Positions 35,727 to 46,477 of a stretch of DNA of 64,000 nt are shown piece by piece; positions within the stretch are counted from its first letter, which is position 1, and every line of letters starts with the position of its first letter. This DNA is from an uncultured Collinsella sp. (lineage in GTDB: Bacteria; Actinomycetota; Coriobacteriia; Coriobacteriales; Coriobacteriaceae): the NCBI GenBank assembly GCA_958427895.1, contig CAUADW010000001.1, forward strand, positions 62,001-126,000. The letters are read 5' to 3'. The translations under genes were made by a program, and so were the position numbers. The notes under the pieces are model-generated. The model did no database searches. It was not told where the DNA came from and was given only the letters and a program-made list of their open reading frames with translations.

Positions 35727-36655
35727 CGAACACCGCCGATCGCCTGCGGAAAGACGTGCTCCATCACAAAGCGACCGCCCTCGATACGAGCAAGCGCCTT
35801 CAATCCCCCATCGAGCACGAGCGCGAACGGCGCCTTCGCCGCATCGAAATCCGCAAGCGCGCGTTCAACGGGAATGCGACGACCACAAAGCAGGTCGTCT
35901 GCAAGATTGCCCGGCAAATCGACACGCGTGGCACCAAGGGCGGCGATAGGATCCAGAGCGAAGCCGGCAGCGGACTCGGCAGAGAGCTCCTCTACCGCAT
36001 GGCAGGCGCCAATGGAAACCACGCCGGAGGCCGTACGGCGCAGCGCGGAAATATGCGCAGCACTATCGCAGGCGCGACCCAGATCGCGAGCGAGCGCGCG
36101 AATGTAGGTGCCCTTGCTTACCGAAAACGCCACGGTCCAGACGCACGTATCGCCCTCGCCGCTCACGGCGATCAGGTCGGCGGCATAGACCTCGACGGGG
36201 CGCGGGGGCAAGTCTACCGCATTGCCCTCGCGAGCACTCTTATAGGCGCGAACGCCATTGACCGAGATGGCCGAAAACGCTGGCGGCACCTGCATCTGCG
36301 GGCCAAGCATAGCGGCCAGCTGCTCACGGGCGTAAGCGAGATCGCGCAGCTCGGGGGCAACGGGCACCGTGCGGACGGCCTCGCCCTCCGCGTCATCGGT
36401 ATTGGTCTCGACACCAAACGAAATGTCGGCAACATAACTTTTGGTATCGAGGGTTAGCATGCCCAGCAGACGGGTCGCCTGGCCCACGCCCACCACCATG
36501 ACACCTGAGGCCATGGGATCGAGCGTACCGGCATGGCCGACGCGTCGCTCATGGAGGACGCGCCGGCACTGCGATACCACGTCGTGGGACGTGCAGCCCA
36601 GCGGCTTATCGACGGCGAGCAGCATATTCAATTGAGAAGGCGTACGACGAGCCAT
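35723..36655 (-). CDS. truB: tRNA pseudouridine-55 synthase
   Basis: It makes pseudouridine 55 in the tRNA T loop. It has 310 residues. The catalytic aspartate is in GHAGTLDPMASGV near residue 42-47, and the family RKGTYIR-like motif is SKGTYIRALARDLG. The block position between nrnA and ribF is typical. Confidence 0.95.
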   Translation of the reverse strand: MARRTPSQLNMLLAVDKPLGCTSHDVVSQCRRVLHERRVGHAGTLDPMASGVMVVGVGQATRLLGMLTLDTKSYVADISFGVETNTDDAEGEAVRTVPVAPELRDLAYAREQLAAMLGPQMQVPPAFSAISVNGVRAYKSAREGNAVDLPPRPVEVYAADLIAVSGEGDTCVWTVAFSVSKGTYIRALARDLGRACDSAAHISALRRTASGVVSIGACHAVEELSAESAAGFALDPIAALGATRVDLPGNLADDLLCGRRIPVERALADFDAAKAPFALVLDGGLKALARIEGGRFVMEHVFPQAIGGVR

Positions 36656-36670
36656 GTACCATCCAAAATG

Positions 36671-37714
36671 TTAGAGCTCGACGGTCACCGAAGCGGGATC
36701 CTCCCCCACCAGCTCGGCCAGCATGGGAAGTGCCACGGCGAGCGTCTCGCGAATCGTTCCGTTGTTGGAAAAGCCGGCGGCGGCATGATGCCCGCCACCG
36801 CCAAAGTTGGCAGCGATCTCGGACACATCGAGGTCACCCTTGGAGCGCAGGTTGCCGCGCACCTTGGTATCGCCCTCGATGCCCTTTAGGAACAGGCAGA
36901 CCTCAACGCCCATCACCGAACGCACCACATCGACCAGACCGTCGCACTCATCCGAAGTGACGCCGCAGGCCTCGAGGTCGCTCTGGTACGCATAACTATA
37001 TGCCACGCGACCGTGCGCCACGGTCTTGATACGACCCATAACGATGGACTTGAGATGCAAGAACTCTACGCGCATGCTCTGGTAGACCTCGAGCGCGACG
37101 CGCGCCGGATCGGCACCGTGCGCGACCAGGCGCGAGGCGGCATGGAACGCAGCAGCATCGGCGTTTTGGTACTGAAAACGACCGGTATCGGTCACCAGGC
37201 CGCACAGCAGGCAGGTCGCGACACCGTTGCGAGCCACAATGCCGCAATTGTCCAAAAAGCGGTCGATGATCATGGCGCAGGCCGCGGCGCCGACGCACCT
37301 CAGGCTCAGCTCGGCAAATTCCTCGCGCGCCGGATGGTGATCGAAGCACACCACATGCGACGAGCGGCGGAGCACCTCGGCGGAGTTGTTCAGACGCTCG
37401 ACGACCGGCACGTCCACCGAGATGAACAGGTCCGGATTGCCGGTATACGCAGATGCCGGCACCAGACGGTCTGCGCCCTCCATAAAGCGGTAGATGCGCG
37501 GAACCGGGTCATCGTCTGCCAGCAGCAAGGCAATGTCCTTGTTGGGGAAAAACTTCATAAGCGATAAGCCCAGACCCAGCACGGAGCCCAGGGCGTCACC
37601 ATCGGGAGACGTATGTCCCGAAATCGCAATGGAGGACGCACCCTCGATGAGCTCGAGGATGCGTCGCTGAATATCTGCAGACTCGCACGATGCGAGGTCG
37701 GCGGAATTACTCAT
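36671..37714 (-). CDS. nrnA: DHH-family nanoRNase/pAp phosphatase NrnA
   Basis: It degrades very short RNAs and often 3',5'-pAp. It has 347 residues. The DHH domain shows SGHTSPDGDALGS and VCFDHHPAREEF; the C-terminal DHHA1 domain ends with NFGGGGHHAAAGFS, the conserved RNA-binding GGGH motif. It overlaps rbfA by eight bases. The rbfA-nrnA-truB order is found in many Gram-positives. Confidence 0.93.
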   Translation of the reverse strand: MSNSADLASCESADIQRRILELIEGASSIAISGHTSPDGDALGSVLGLGLSLMKFFPNKDIALLLADDDPVPRIYRFMEGADRLVPASAYTGNPDLFISVDVPVVERLNNSAEVLRRSSHVVCFDHHPAREEFAELSLRCVGAAACAMIIDRFLDNCGIVARNGVATCLLCGLVTDTGRFQYQNADAAAFHAASRLVAHGADPARVALEVYQSMRVEFLHLKSIVMGRIKTVAHGRVAYSYAYQSDLEACGVTSDECDGLVDVVRSVMGVEVCLFLKGIEGDTKVRGNLRSKGDLDVSEIAANFGGGGHHAAAGFSNNGTIRETLAVALPMLAELVGEDPASVTVEL

Positions 37715-38117
37715 CTAAAGCTGCCTCCTGGGCGGCATCCGCTATGGGATAGCCGTCCTCGTCCTTTTCGATCGCAAGCGTGGCGGGAACGTTTTCCAGC
37801 GCGCGCGTGATGCGCTCGGCCTCATCGGTCGAGCGATCGATGCGAAAATCGAGCTCGGGCGTAACGCGCCAATCGAGCGAGCGGGCCAACAGGCTACGGA
37901 TGCGGCCCTTGGCGCTGGCGAGCGCCTCCATGACCTCGTCGTAGCGGCTCGCGTCGCATGACACGTACACGCGCGCGAACGAACGGTCCACCGCGACCTC
38001 GACCGCGGTCAGGGTGACCAGGTCGAGACGCGGATCGGAAACCTCAAAGAGCAGGATATAACCGAGCTTCTCGCGAAGCTGCTCGCCCAGACGGCGGGTT
38101 GCCTGCGTTTGCTTCAT
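37707..38117 (-). CDS. rbfA: Ribosome-binding factor A
   Basis: This small KH-fold protein assists 30S subunit maturation and cold adaptation. It has 136 residues. DPRLDLVTLTAVEVAVD and the C-terminal region DFRIDRS match the family; the last 25 residues are an acidic extension. It lies 11 bases after infB. Confidence 0.94.
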   Translation of the reverse strand: MKQTQATRRLGEQLREKLGYILLFEVSDPRLDLVTLTAVEVAVDRSFARVYVSCDASRYDEVMEALASAKGRIRSLLARSLDWRVTPELDFRIDRSTDEAERITRALENVPATLAIEKDEDGYPIADAAQEAALDE

Positions 38118-38128
38118 AGCGCTACCCC

Positions 38129-40843
38129 CTACTCGGTACGGGCAACCTGGTCGATGCGGTAGCCCTCAATGGTGTCGCCAGGCTTGATGTCCTGGAAGTT
38201 CTCCAGGCCGATACCGCCCTCGGAGCCGCTCTTGAGGCTCTTGGCCTCGTCCTTGTAGTGGCGCATCGAGGCGATTTTACCGTTGAAGACCACGATGCCG
38301 TCGCGCACCAGGCGCACGGAATCGGTCGCGGCGATCTCGCCCTCTTCGACGCGGACACCGGCGGCGATACCAACCTTGGGCACCTTGAAGGTATCCAGGA
38401 CGGTCGCAGTACCCGTGGAGACCTCGACCTCGGTGGGCTTGAGCATACCGATGCGGGCAGCGTCGAGGTCCTCGAGGCACTTGTAGATGACGTCGTAGCA
38501 ACGGATCTCGACGCCCTCGCGCTCGGCGGCGGAGCGGGCCTTGCCGTCGGGACGAACGCCAAAGCCGATGATGATGGCGTTGGAGGCGTCGGCCAGGACG
38601 ACGTCGGTCTCGTTGATGGCGCCGACCGCGGAGTGGATCGTGTTGATGCGAACCTCGGACTGATCCATCTTGTCGAGGGAGTCCTGAAGGGCCTCGATGG
38701 AGCCCTGGACGTCGGCCTTGATGATCAGGTTGAGCTCCTTGACCTCGGCGTCGGCGATGGTCTCGAAGAGGTTCTCGAGCGTCACGTGCTTCACGCGGCT
38801 CTGCTCCTCGATACGGGCCTTGAGCGAACGCTCGTCGGCCAGCGCACGCGCCTCGCGCTCGTCCTCGAATACGCGGAACTCGTCGCCGGCGTTGGGGACG
38901 GACTGCAGGCCCAAGATCTCGACGGCGTCGGAGGGACCGGCCTCGGTGACGGCGTTGCCCTTGGGGTCGAGCATAGCACGGACGCGGCCATAGGTGAGGC
39001 CGGCGACCAGCGTGTCGCCCACGTGCAGGGTACCGCGGGTCACGAGCACGGTGGCAACCGAGCCGCGGCCCTTGTCGAGCTTAGCCTCGAGGACGTTGCC
39101 CGAAGCGAAGGTATCGGGGTTGGCCTTGAGCTCGAGCACATCGGCCTGGAGCAGGACGGTCTCGAGCAGGTCGTCGATGCCGATCTTCTGCTTGGCCGAG
39201 ATGTTGACGAACATGTTCTGTCCGCCCCACTCCTCGGGGATGATGCCGTACTCAGTGAGCTCCTGGCGCACGCGGTCGGGGTTGGCGCCCGGCTTATCGA
39301 TCTTGTTGACGGCGACGACGATGGGAACGCCGGCGGCCTTGGCGTGGTTGATCGACTCGATGGTCTGGGGCATGACGCCGTCGTCGGCAGCCACGATCAG
39401 AATGACGATATCGGTCACCTTGGCGCCGCGGGCACGCATGGCCGTAAAGGTGGCGTGACCGGGGGTATCGATGAAGGTGATCTTGCGGTCGTTGATCATG
39501 ACCTGCGAAGCGCCGATGGCCTGCGTAATGCCGCCCGCCTCGCCGGCAGCGACGCCGGTGTGACGGATGGCGTCGAGGAGGCTCGTCTTGCCGTGGTCGA
39601 CGTGGCCCATGACGGTGACGACCGGGGCACGCGGCTTAAGGTCGGCGGGATCGTCGTAGAACGAGAAGGTGTTCTCCTCCTCGGGGGTGATGATCTTGAT
39701 CTGGCGACCCAGGTCGTCGGCAACGAGCTCGACGAGGTCGTCGGACATGGACTGCGTCATGGTAAGCGGCGTGCCCAGCAGGAACAGGCGCTTGATGATG
39801 TCGTTGGCCGGAACGTCGAGCGCCTCGGCGAGCTCCTGGACGGTAACGCCCTGGGAGACCTTGATGGCGTCGAGCTCCTCGGGGTTCACGCCCTGGGCCA
39901 GCGCCTCCTCAATCTTGCGCTCCTCCTGAGCCTTTGCGGCCTCGCGCTCGCGCTTCTCCTTGCGCTTTTTGCGGCGACCAGTGGACTCGCGAGAGGCCTC
40001 CTCGACGGCGGCACGAGCCTCCTCGAGCACCTTCTCGCGGCTGTACTCCTCGGCCTCGCGAGCCATGCGGCTGTAGTGGTCCTCTTCGTTGTTGTGACCG
40101 CCCTTGCGCTTCTTGCCCTTGCCCTGCTTGTCGGGGTTGGGGAAGTCCATGCCGGCAGCGACGTTGTTGCTGGCATTGGTGCGATGGCTGTGCGGACGGC
40201 TCTCGGAGGCGTTGCGCTCGGAGTTGTTGTCGGAGGCGTTGCGATCGTTACGACGGCCACCGCGACGGTCGTTGTTGCCGCCACGACGGTTGCCGCGCTC
40301 GGCGGCGCGCTCGGCCTTGGCCTTCTCCTCGGCGTCCTTCTTCTCCTTGAGCACGGTCTCCTGTGCGGCGATCTGGTCGAGCAGCGAACGGAAGCGCGAA
40401 CCGGAGTCGGAAGCGGGAACGGCACGGCGCTGGGCCTCGCGGGCAGCCTCCTCCTTCTCGCGGGCAAGGCGCTCCTGCTCGGCCTTCTTCTTAGCCTCGG
40501 CCTCGGCACGGGCGGCCTCCTCGGCAGCCTGGGCGGCGGCGAACTGGCGGCGCTCCTCCTCGCGTGCCTTCTCGGCAGCGATGCGCTCGCGCTCTGCCTC
40601 GGCAGCGCGTGCTGCCTCCTCGGCGGCAGCGGCCTGCTCCTCGGCCTGCTTGGCGGCCTCGACTTCTTGGGCACGGGCCTCGATCACCGAAGCGAGCTGC
40701 TTGCGGACCATGGCGACGTAAGCGTCCTCCAGGGCGGAGGAAGCGGACTTAGCGGGAATCTTCATTTCGGCGAGATGACCCATCAGTTCCTTGGAGGTCA
40801 TGCCGAACTCTTTGGCCAGGGTGGACACACGGACTTTTGCCAT
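38129..40843 (-). CDS. infB: Translation initiation factor IF-2
   Basis: This GTPase places initiator tRNA on the ribosome. It has 904 residues. The N-terminal IF2N domain ([15 protein letters not shown]) precedes a long charged, alanine/glutamate-rich linker (about 50-320). The G domain follows: [29 protein letters not shown] and NKIDK. Domains II-IV complete the protein. The linker is repetitive, which explains the low-complexity DNA there. Confidence 0.97.
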   Translation of the reverse strand: MAKVRVSTLAKEFGMTSKELMGHLAEMKIPAKSASSALEDAYVAMVRKQLASVIEARAQEVEAAKQAEEQAAAAEEAARAAEAERERIAAEKAREEERRQFAAAQAAEEAARAEAEAKKKAEQERLAREKEEAAREAQRRAVPASDSGSRFRSLLDQIAAQETVLKEKKDAEEKAKAERAAERGNRRGGNNDRRGGRRNDRNASDNNSERNASESRPHSHRTNASNNVAAGMDFPNPDKQGKGKKRKGGHNNEEDHYSRMAREAEEYSREKVLEEARAAVEEASRESTGRRKKRKEKREREAAKAQEERKIEEALAQGVNPEELDAIKVSQGVTVQELAEALDVPANDIIKRLFLLGTPLTMTQSMSDDLVELVADDLGRQIKIITPEEENTFSFYDDPADLKPRAPVVTVMGHVDHGKTSLLDAIRHTGVAAGEAGGITQAIGASQVMINDRKITFIDTPGHATFTAMRARGAKVTDIVILIVAADDGVMPQTIESINHAKAAGVPIVVAVNKIDKPGANPDRVRQELTEYGIIPEEWGGQNMFVNISAKQKIGIDDLLETVLLQADVLELKANPDTFASGNVLEAKLDKGRGSVATVLVTRGTLHVGDTLVAGLTYGRVRAMLDPKGNAVTEAGPSDAVEILGLQSVPNAGDEFRVFEDEREARALADERSLKARIEEQSRVKHVTLENLFETIADAEVKELNLIIKADVQGSIEALQDSLDKMDQSEVRINTIHSAVGAINETDVVLADASNAIIIGFGVRPDGKARSAAEREGVEIRCYDVIYKCLEDLDAARIGMLKPTEVEVSTGTATVLDTFKVPKVGIAAGVRVEEGEIAATDSVRLVRDGIVVFNGKIASMRHYKDEAKSLKSGSEGGIGLENFQDIKPGDTIEGYRIDQVARTE

Positions 40844-40934
40844 ATGACTTCACCTACCCTTTCTGGCACCTTGGGTGCCTAGAGACTGAACGAGCGTGGG
40901 GTATGCGCCGGGGCCCGCCCGGCGCGACCGCGCG

Positions 40935-42182
40935 CTAGATCAGGTCCTCCGCATCATCGAAGGCGTCGGTGTCGTGGACACCGCAGAAACGGGAGCCGGG
41001 ACGGGCCTGGTTACGGCACTGGATGCCGTCCTCGGACACGAACTCGCAGCGACGGACGTCGTCGTCCTCCTCGTCACCGATCAGGTCGGCGGCGGGCTCC
41101 TCGTGAACAGGAACGTTCTTGAGGATATCGGCAGCAAGGGTCTCGGACTTAATGTCGATGTGCCAGCCGGTCAGGCGCGCGGCAAGGCGGGCGTTCTGGC
41201 CCTCCTTGCCGATGGCGAGCGAAAGCTGGTCGTCGGGCACGATGACGCCGGCGTAGGCCTTCTCCTCGTCGATGAGAACGCGGGTGACCTTGGCGGGCGA
41301 CAGGGCGTTTGCGACGTAGACGGCCGGATCGGCATCCCACAGGATGACGTCGACGCGCTCACCACGGAGCTCGCCCACGACGGCGCGAACACGGCTGCCC
41401 TTGGGGCCGACGCAGGCGCCCACGGGATCCAGGCGATCGTCGAGCGAGTGGACGGCGACCTTGGAGCGCTGCCCGGGCTCGCGGGCGATCGACTTGATCT
41501 GGACGGTGCCCTCATAGATCTCGGGCACCTCCTGCTCAAACAGACGACGCATAAGCTCGGGGTGGGTACGGGAGATGACAATCGGCGGACGGCTGTGCTC
41601 GCCACGAACCGGCTGCAGGTTGGAGTTGGGGTCGCGAACGTCGATAATCACGGCCTTGATGTGCTGGTTGTGCAGGTAGCGCTCGCCCATCGGACGCTCG
41701 TTGCGCTCGTTCTCGTAACGGCGCTGGTCAAAGTGCGGAAGCTCGGCCTCGACGCCCTCGCGAATCTTGACGATCGTGAAGTCGGGCGTGGACTGCAGCA
41801 CGGTACCGCTGATGAGGTCACCGATGCGGCCGGAGAACTCCTCGTAAATCTGCTCGCGGGCGGAGTTGCGCACGATGGCGTTGATCTCGGCCTTGGCGTG
41901 CTGGGCGGCGATGCGGCTCGTGTTCTTGGGAGTGACGTCGATCTCCTCGAACTCGGTGAAGTTGCCTTCCTCGTCCATGGAATCGTCGATCGGCTCCAGA
42001 CGGTAGACGTAGATCTTGCCGGTGGTGCGGTCGATGGTCACCTTGGCGCCCCACTCAAGATGCAGGATCTCGGCATAGCTCTTGGCGAGCGACTGCTCCA
42101 GGCGGTCGATCAGGTAGAGCTGGTCGATGTGCTTCTCCTGGCAAAGCTCCATCAGGGCGGACATCATGTCGGATGCTGCCAT
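40935..42182 (-). CDS. nusA: Transcription factor NusA with a C-terminal zinc-finger-like tail
   Basis: NusA binds RNA polymerase and nascent RNA and tunes pausing, termination and antitermination. It has 415 residues from the ATG at 42182, just after the rimP stop. The N-terminal domain (1-130), S1 domain (about 135-200) and two KH domains ([11 protein letters not shown] and [14 protein letters not shown]) are standard. The tail is unusual: after an acidic linker, residues 379-403 show C-x9-C-x10-C-x2-H, resembling a small zinc finger of the DUF5763 kind. The usual neighbour ylxR is missing between nusA and infB. Confidence 0.96.
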   Translation of the reverse strand: MAASDMMSALMELCQEKHIDQLYLIDRLEQSLAKSYAEILHLEWGAKVTIDRTTGKIYVYRLEPIDDSMDEEGNFTEFEEIDVTPKNTSRIAAQHAKAEINAIVRNSAREQIYEEFSGRIGDLISGTVLQSTPDFTIVKIREGVEAELPHFDQRRYENERNERPMGERYLHNQHIKAVIIDVRDPNSNLQPVRGEHSRPPIVISRTHPELMRRLFEQEVPEIYEGTVQIKSIAREPGQRSKVAVHSLDDRLDPVGACVGPKGSRVRAVVGELRGERVDVILWDADPAVYVANALSPAKVTRVLIDEEKAYAGVIVPDDQLSLAIGKEGQNARLAARLTGWHIDIKSETLAADILKNVPVHEEPAADLIGDEEDDDVRRCEFVSEDGIQCRNQARPGSRFCGVHDTDAFDDAEDLI

Positions 42183-42183
42183 C

Positions 42184-42678
42184 TTACTTTCCTTCCTTCG
42201 CGGGCTTGAAGTCATAGGTGGGCTTCAACTTGCACTTTTTAACATCAGAGAAATCGAGGGTAACGGACTCGCCGTCCTCGAGCTCGAGGGTCACGTTCGT
42301 CTCGGTGGCGGCGGCAATCTTGCCGGTATACTTGCGACGGCCCTCGGTGGCGGTGGAGGTGAGCTCGCAGTTCTCGCCCACAAAGCGGGCAAAGTCGCTC
42401 GGGCGGCGCAGCGGGCGCGCCATACCCGGGCTCGACACCTCGAGCGTATAGCTCGAAGAGATGGGGTCGAGCTCCTCAATCACATCGCCGACCCATTTGG
42501 TGTTGGCCGTGACGTCATTGAGCGACAGGCTCTGACCCTCGGCACCCTCGATACGCACACGCACGCAGGGGGCCTTGGTGGCACCCACGAGCTCAACGTC
42601 GACGATGTCGACATCGTGCTGGGGAGCAACGGCCTCGAGCGCGTCGATGATCGCCTGCTCGGTCTTGGTCTTGACCAT
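42184..42678 (-). CDS. rimP: Ribosome maturation factor RimP
   Basis: It assists 30S assembly. It has 164 residues from the ATG at 42678, which follows GGAGG by seven bases; longer upstream frames run through the leader hairpin and are not coding. The conserved YTLEVSSPGMARPL region (SPG, RPL) is present. It is the first gene of the block running to rpoD. Confidence 0.95.
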   Translation of the reverse strand: MVKTKTEQAIIDALEAVAPQHDVDIVDVELVGATKAPCVRVRIEGAEGQSLSLNDVTANTKWVGDVIEELDPISSSYTLEVSSPGMARPLRRPSDFARFVGENCELTSTATEGRRKYTGKIAAATETNVTLELEDGESVTLDFSDVKKCKLKPTYDFKPAKEGK

Positions 42679-42696
42679 TGCGGCACCTCCATCCAT

Positions 42697-42731
42697 ACAA
42701 AAAAGAAGCGGGGTCGAAACCCCACTTCTTT
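42697..42731 (-). terminator. Leader terminator (attenuator) ahead of rimP-nusA
   Basis: On the minus strand GAAGTGGGGT pairs with ACCCCGCTTC around a short loop, followed by TTTTTT. It begins about 20 bases after the predicted start and ends 20 bases before the rimP ATG, so it must be read through to express the block. Confidence 0.85.
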
Positions 42732-42756
42732 CAATTACAACTTCATTTGCAAGCAA

Positions 42757-42785
42757 ACTATACCAATAGCTGCGGAAACGTGCAA
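42757..42785 (-). promoter_or_regulatory. Promoter of the rimP-nusA-infB block
   Basis: TTGCAC (42785-42780) and TATAGT (42762-42757) are 17 bases apart, close to the sigma-A consensus. Confidence 0.85.
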
Positions 42786-43047
42786 GCACAGTACGAACCT
42801 GCAGGTCAGCGTGCGCACAGCTTCTCCACAAGAATAGGACAATTGGCCGAGGAGCCCCATGCGGCGCACCCTCAACAGCCCCAAAACGGGCCATGCGTCC
42901 CAATCCACAGGCCCGTTCGGACCCCAAGGGCATTCCTCCCCGAGCCCCTATCGATCAGACTTACGCTAAGGGACATTCTGCAACAAACCAGCCAGCAAGT
43001 CGCACAACGACAAACCTTTCCAAATCCTCTACGGCAAGGAGGCACCC
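42786..43047. other. Intergenic region upstream of the lipoprotein gene
   Basis: Between the rimP promoter and the lipoprotein ATG I see only the ribosome site AAGGAGG (43036-43042) and no convincing promoter, repeat or gene. Minus-strand open frames here are extensions of rimP through non-coding sequence. Confidence 0.5.
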
Positions 43048-43620
43048 ATGAAACGTCTAGGCACCCCCTGCATGACTGCACTCGCGATCGCAACGTGCTC
43101 GTTGGCCCTCTTGGGCTGCGGCAACGCGAATGGCAAAACCGAAACATGCGAACCGAACCCTGGCAGCACAAAAGCCATCGAAATAACGACGCCATCGGAA
43201 AACCTCGACAAAATAAACGAAGACATCGTCGATCCCCAGGGCCTGGGTCCCGATTCCCAAGAACAGCTCCCCATCGACCTTGAGGCAGACGAGAACGTCC
43301 ATGTTACCTGCGTGGGCAAGGACACGGATGGCTACGGCGACGCCGCGCTCGTCTTTACGGTGACCAACAACACCGGTGTCGACATGATGTTTGGCGATGT
43401 GGACTCCTATGCCTACGTCAACGGCGTGGTCCGCGACGTACGCATGCGCCAACCGGTCGCCGCTGGAGAGGAAACGCGCGCCATGCTCACCTTTGTGGGC
43501 ACCTTCGACGATCCGAACTTTGATGTGAACAACGACCTCAACGACATCTACCTCAACATTTGGATGTTCGAAGAGGCAACGGGCAACGTTTGCTTTAGGG
43601 ACCTGGTACACATCCCATAG
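43048..43620 (+). CDS. Putative lipoprotein, function unknown
   Basis: This is a 190-residue secreted protein. The signal peptide ends in a lipobox (LALLGC, cysteine 24), so it should be lipidated and anchored outside the cell. A low-complexity linker to about residue 70 is followed by a beta-rich domain (DAALVFTVTNNTGVDMMFGD) like immunoglobulin-fold DUF5067/DUF4352 domains of Gram-positive lipoproteins; family assignment is tentative. AAGGAGG precedes the ATG. It stands alone between two minus-strand blocks. Confidence 0.8.
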   Translation: MKRLGTPCMTALAIATCSLALLGCGNANGKTETCEPNPGSTKAIEITTPSENLDKINEDIVDPQGLGPDSQEQLPIDLEADENVHVTCVGKDTDGYGDAALVFTVTNNTGVDMMFGDVDSYAYVNGVVRDVRMRQPVAAGEETRAMLTFVGTFDDPNFDVNNDLNDIYLNIWMFEEATGNVCFRDLVHIP

Positions 43621-43660
43621 AAGACGGTACGACGCACTGACTAAGTAGGGCGTAAAACAC

Positions 43661-43700
43661 AAGACGAGGGACGACCCAACCGGATCGCCCCTCGTCTTTT
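43661..43700. terminator. Bidirectional terminator between lipoprotein gene and leuS
   Basis: AAGACGAGGG (43661-43670) pairs with CCCTCGTCTT (43689-43698), with a T run on the plus strand. It serves two convergent genes. Confidence 0.82.
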
Positions 43701-43724
43701 ATGCATCAGCTAAGCGCGCAGTGC

Positions 43725-46301
43725 TTACTTGACCACCAGGTTGACCAGCTTGCCGGGCACGCAGATAGCCTTGACGACCGTCTTGCCCTCGAGCCACTTG
43801 GCGACGGCGGCCTCGGCGGCAGCCTGCATATCCTCATTAGAGGCATCACGGGCAACGTCGACGCGGCCGCGGACCTTGCCGAGCACCTGGACCACGATCT
43901 GCACCGTGTCCTCGATGGACTCGGCCAGGTCGAACTCGGGCCAGGCGGCAGTGTAGGCGTTGCCCTCGCAGCCGAGTGCCTCGTGCCACAGCTCGTCGGC
44001 CCAGAACGGGCAGATAGGGGCAAGGACGCTCACGATATCCTTAGCCACGCCGTAGCACAGAGCCTTGTCGCGGTCAGCACCCTCAGTGGCGTTGAGATAG
44101 GCGCTCGCCGCGTTGACGAGCTCCATGACGGCCGAGATCGCGGTGTTGAACTGGCCGCGGTCGAAGTCCTCAGTGCACTTGGCGATGGTGCGGTGACGCT
44201 CGCGATAGAGCTTCATCGCAACCTCGTCGAGCGCGGACTTGTCGAAGGCCACGTTGGCGTCACCGGACTGGACGAGCTGCCAAACGATACGCCAGGCGCG
44301 CTTGATAAAGCGGTTGGCGCCCTCGACGGCCTTGGGATCCCAGTCGAAGTCCTTCTCGGGCGGGGCGATAAACAGGATCGCCAAACGCATGGTGTCGGCA
44401 CCGTAGGGCTCGATGACCGAGCTCGGGGGCACGACATTGCCCTTGGACTTGGACATGGTGTCGCCGTTCTCGTCCTTGACCATGCCCTGGCACAGCAGGT
44501 TGGTGAAGGGCTCGTCCACGCTCAGCAGGCCCAGGTCGCGCAGTGCCTTGGTAAAGAAGCGGCTGTAGAGCAGGTGCAGAATGGCGTGCTCGATGCCGCC
44601 GATGTAGTTATCGACGGGCATCCAACGGTCGGCAGCCTCACGGGAGAAGGGCAGCTCGGTGTTGTGCGGATCGGTATAGCGCAGGTAATACCAGCTGGAG
44701 CAGGTGAAGGTGTCCATGGTATCGGTCTCGCGCTTGGCCGGGCGGCCGCAGACCGGGCAGGTGGTCTCGTAGAACTCCTTGCACTCAGCAAGGGTTTCGC
44801 CGGCGCCCAGGTCCAGGTTCTCGGGCAGCGTCACCGGCAGCTGATCCTCGGGCACGGGCACGATGCCGCAGTGCTCGCAGTGGATGGCCGGGATGGGGTT
44901 GCCCCAATAGCGCTGGCGGCTGATGAGCCAGTCGCGCAGACGGAACTCGACCTTGCGACGACCGCAGCCCATGGCCTCGAGGTCGGCCACGATCGCAGCC
45001 TCGCCCTCGGAGTGCTTACCGCCGCGCATGCCGGTGTACTTGCCGGACTGGACGAGCGTGCCCTCGGCAGCGTGAGCGCAATCCCAGTCGACGGTCTCGG
45101 CATGGAAGGTATCGATGGTCTCGCCGTTGGCCTCGACGGCAGCACGATCGTCATCGTCCAGGATGATCGGCACGATCGGCAGGTCGTACTTACGGGCAAA
45201 CTCAAAGTCGCGCTGGTCGCCACAGGGAACGGCCATGACGGCACCGGTACCGTAGTCGGCAACGACATAATCGGCAACCCACACGGGGACCTTCTCGCCG
45301 TTGACGGGGTTTACCACATAGCGGCCCGTGAAGGCACCGTGCTTCTCGAGGGTGCCCTGGGCACGCTCGACGGCAGAGATATGCTTGGAGTCCTCGACGA
45401 TCTTAGTGACGGCCTCCTCGTACTCCGTGCCCTCGACGAGCTCATGCAGGCCGGCGTACTCGGGAGCCAGGACAAAGAAGGAGACGCCAAAAAGGGTATC
45501 GGCACGCGTGGTGAAGACGGTGATCTTGCCCTCATCGCCCTCGATGGGCTCGCCATCCTGGTCGCACAGGGTAAAGTCGACCTCGGCGCCCTCGGAGCGA
45601 CCGATCCAGTTGGCCTGCATCTGCTTGACGCGCTCGGGCCAGCCGGGGAGCTTCTCCAGGTCGTCGAGCAGCTCCTGGGAGTACTCGGTGATCTTGAAGT
45701 ACCACTGCTCAAGGTCGCGCTTCTCGGGCTCGGTGCCGCAACGCCAGCACTTGCCCTCGGTAACCTGCTCGTTGGCCAGAACGGTCTTGCAGGTGGGGCA
45801 CCAGTTGACCGGGTTCTTCTTGCGGTAGACCAGGCCCTTTTCCCACAGCTTCTCAAAGATCCACTGACCCCAGCGGTAGTAGTCGGGACTGCAGGTCTTG
45901 ACCATGCGATCCAGATCGTAGGAGAAGCCCATGCGCTTCATCGTGGCGAGCGCCTGGTCCATGTTCTTATACGTCCAAGCGGCAGCCTGCGTGTTGTGCT
46001 TGATGGCGGCGTTCTCGGCAGGCAGGCCAAAGGCGTCAAAGCCGATGGGGTGCAACACGTCGTAGCCGCGCATGCGGGCCTGACGGGCCATGGCATCGCC
46101 GATGGTATAGTTGCGCGCGTGGCCCATGTGCAGGTCGCCCGACGGATACGGGAACATCTCGAGCACATACTTTTTGGGCTTGCTGTCGTCGGTGTCGACG
46201 GCAAAGAGGTTGGAATCCTCCCAGGCCTTCATCCACTTGGACTCAATGGCCTGCGCGTCGTAGGCAGGGATCTCGTCCTTATGATCTGTGCAATCGCACA
46301 T
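43725..46301 (-). CDS. leuS: Leucyl-tRNA synthetase
   Basis: This class Ia synthetase charges tRNA-Leu. It has 858 residues. The HIGH motif is [15 protein letters not shown], zinc-type cysteines lie in WCPTCKTVL and CEHCGIVP, the CP1 editing domain is present, and the KMSKS loop reads TMSKSKGN. It is the bacterial type. AAGGAG precedes the ATG. Its whole leader folds into one long hairpin rather than a T-box. Confidence 0.97.
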   Translation of the reverse strand: MCDCTDHKDEIPAYDAQAIESKWMKAWEDSNLFAVDTDDSKPKKYVLEMFPYPSGDLHMGHARNYTIGDAMARQARMRGYDVLHPIGFDAFGLPAENAAIKHNTQAAAWTYKNMDQALATMKRMGFSYDLDRMVKTCSPDYYRWGQWIFEKLWEKGLVYRKKNPVNWCPTCKTVLANEQVTEGKCWRCGTEPEKRDLEQWYFKITEYSQELLDDLEKLPGWPERVKQMQANWIGRSEGAEVDFTLCDQDGEPIEGDEGKITVFTTRADTLFGVSFFVLAPEYAGLHELVEGTEYEEAVTKIVEDSKHISAVERAQGTLEKHGAFTGRYVVNPVNGEKVPVWVADYVVADYGTGAVMAVPCGDQRDFEFARKYDLPIVPIILDDDDRAAVEANGETIDTFHAETVDWDCAHAAEGTLVQSGKYTGMRGGKHSEGEAAIVADLEAMGCGRRKVEFRLRDWLISRQRYWGNPIPAIHCEHCGIVPVPEDQLPVTLPENLDLGAGETLAECKEFYETTCPVCGRPAKRETDTMDTFTCSSWYYLRYTDPHNTELPFSREAADRWMPVDNYIGGIEHAILHLLYSRFFTKALRDLGLLSVDEPFTNLLCQGMVKDENGDTMSKSKGNVVPPSSVIEPYGADTMRLAILFIAPPEKDFDWDPKAVEGANRFIKRAWRIVWQLVQSGDANVAFDKSALDEVAMKLYRERHRTIAKCTEDFDRGQFNTAISAVMELVNAASAYLNATEGADRDKALCYGVAKDIVSVLAPICPFWADELWHEALGCEGNAYTAAWPEFDLAESIEDTVQIVVQVLGKVRGRVDVARDASNEDMQAAAEAAVAKWLEGKTVVKAICVPGKLVNLVVK

Positions 46302-46317
46302 ATCAGCTCCTTTAATC

Positions 46318-46448
46318 TTAGCTGGGGTCGGTCGGCTTGGCTTTATTCGCTACTGCGGACAGTCCTGCGCAAGACGAAGAGCACATTAAGTGCTCTTCTT
46401 TGCGTGCGGAACTTGTAGCGAACAAAGCTAAGCCGCCCGACCCTAAGG
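46318..46448 (-). promoter_or_regulatory. Giant hairpin forming the leuS leader
   Basis: Arms 46325-46353 and 46415-46443 (29 bases each) pair with three imperfect positions, and CTTAG/CTAAG extends the stem outward past a three-base bulge. Inside, AAGAGCAC (46377-46384) pairs with GTGCTCTT (46390-46397) and CGCAA with TTGCG. The structure runs from just after an extended -10 (TGCTATTAT, TATTAT at 46466-46461) to a few bases before the leuS ribosome site. No T-box core is present. Confidence 0.8.
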
Positions 46449-46477
46449 TTGACTCGACTGATAATAGCAAATACGAC

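Noticed and set aside
38258..40882. 874-codon plus-strand open frame opposite infB
   Set aside because: Leucine/glycine/valine repeats mirror the alanine/glutamate linker of IF-2; not a gene.
42679..42933. N-terminal extension of RimP
   Set aside because: It would translate the promoter and terminator; the inner ATG has a proper ribosome site.
43701..46418. 905-codon plus-strand open frame opposite leuS
   Set aside because: Antisense shadow of leuS that also crosses the leader hairpin.
46318..46448. T-box in front of leuS
   Set aside because: The GGTGG core, AGAGAG and specifier landmarks are absent; the region is a single long hairpin.
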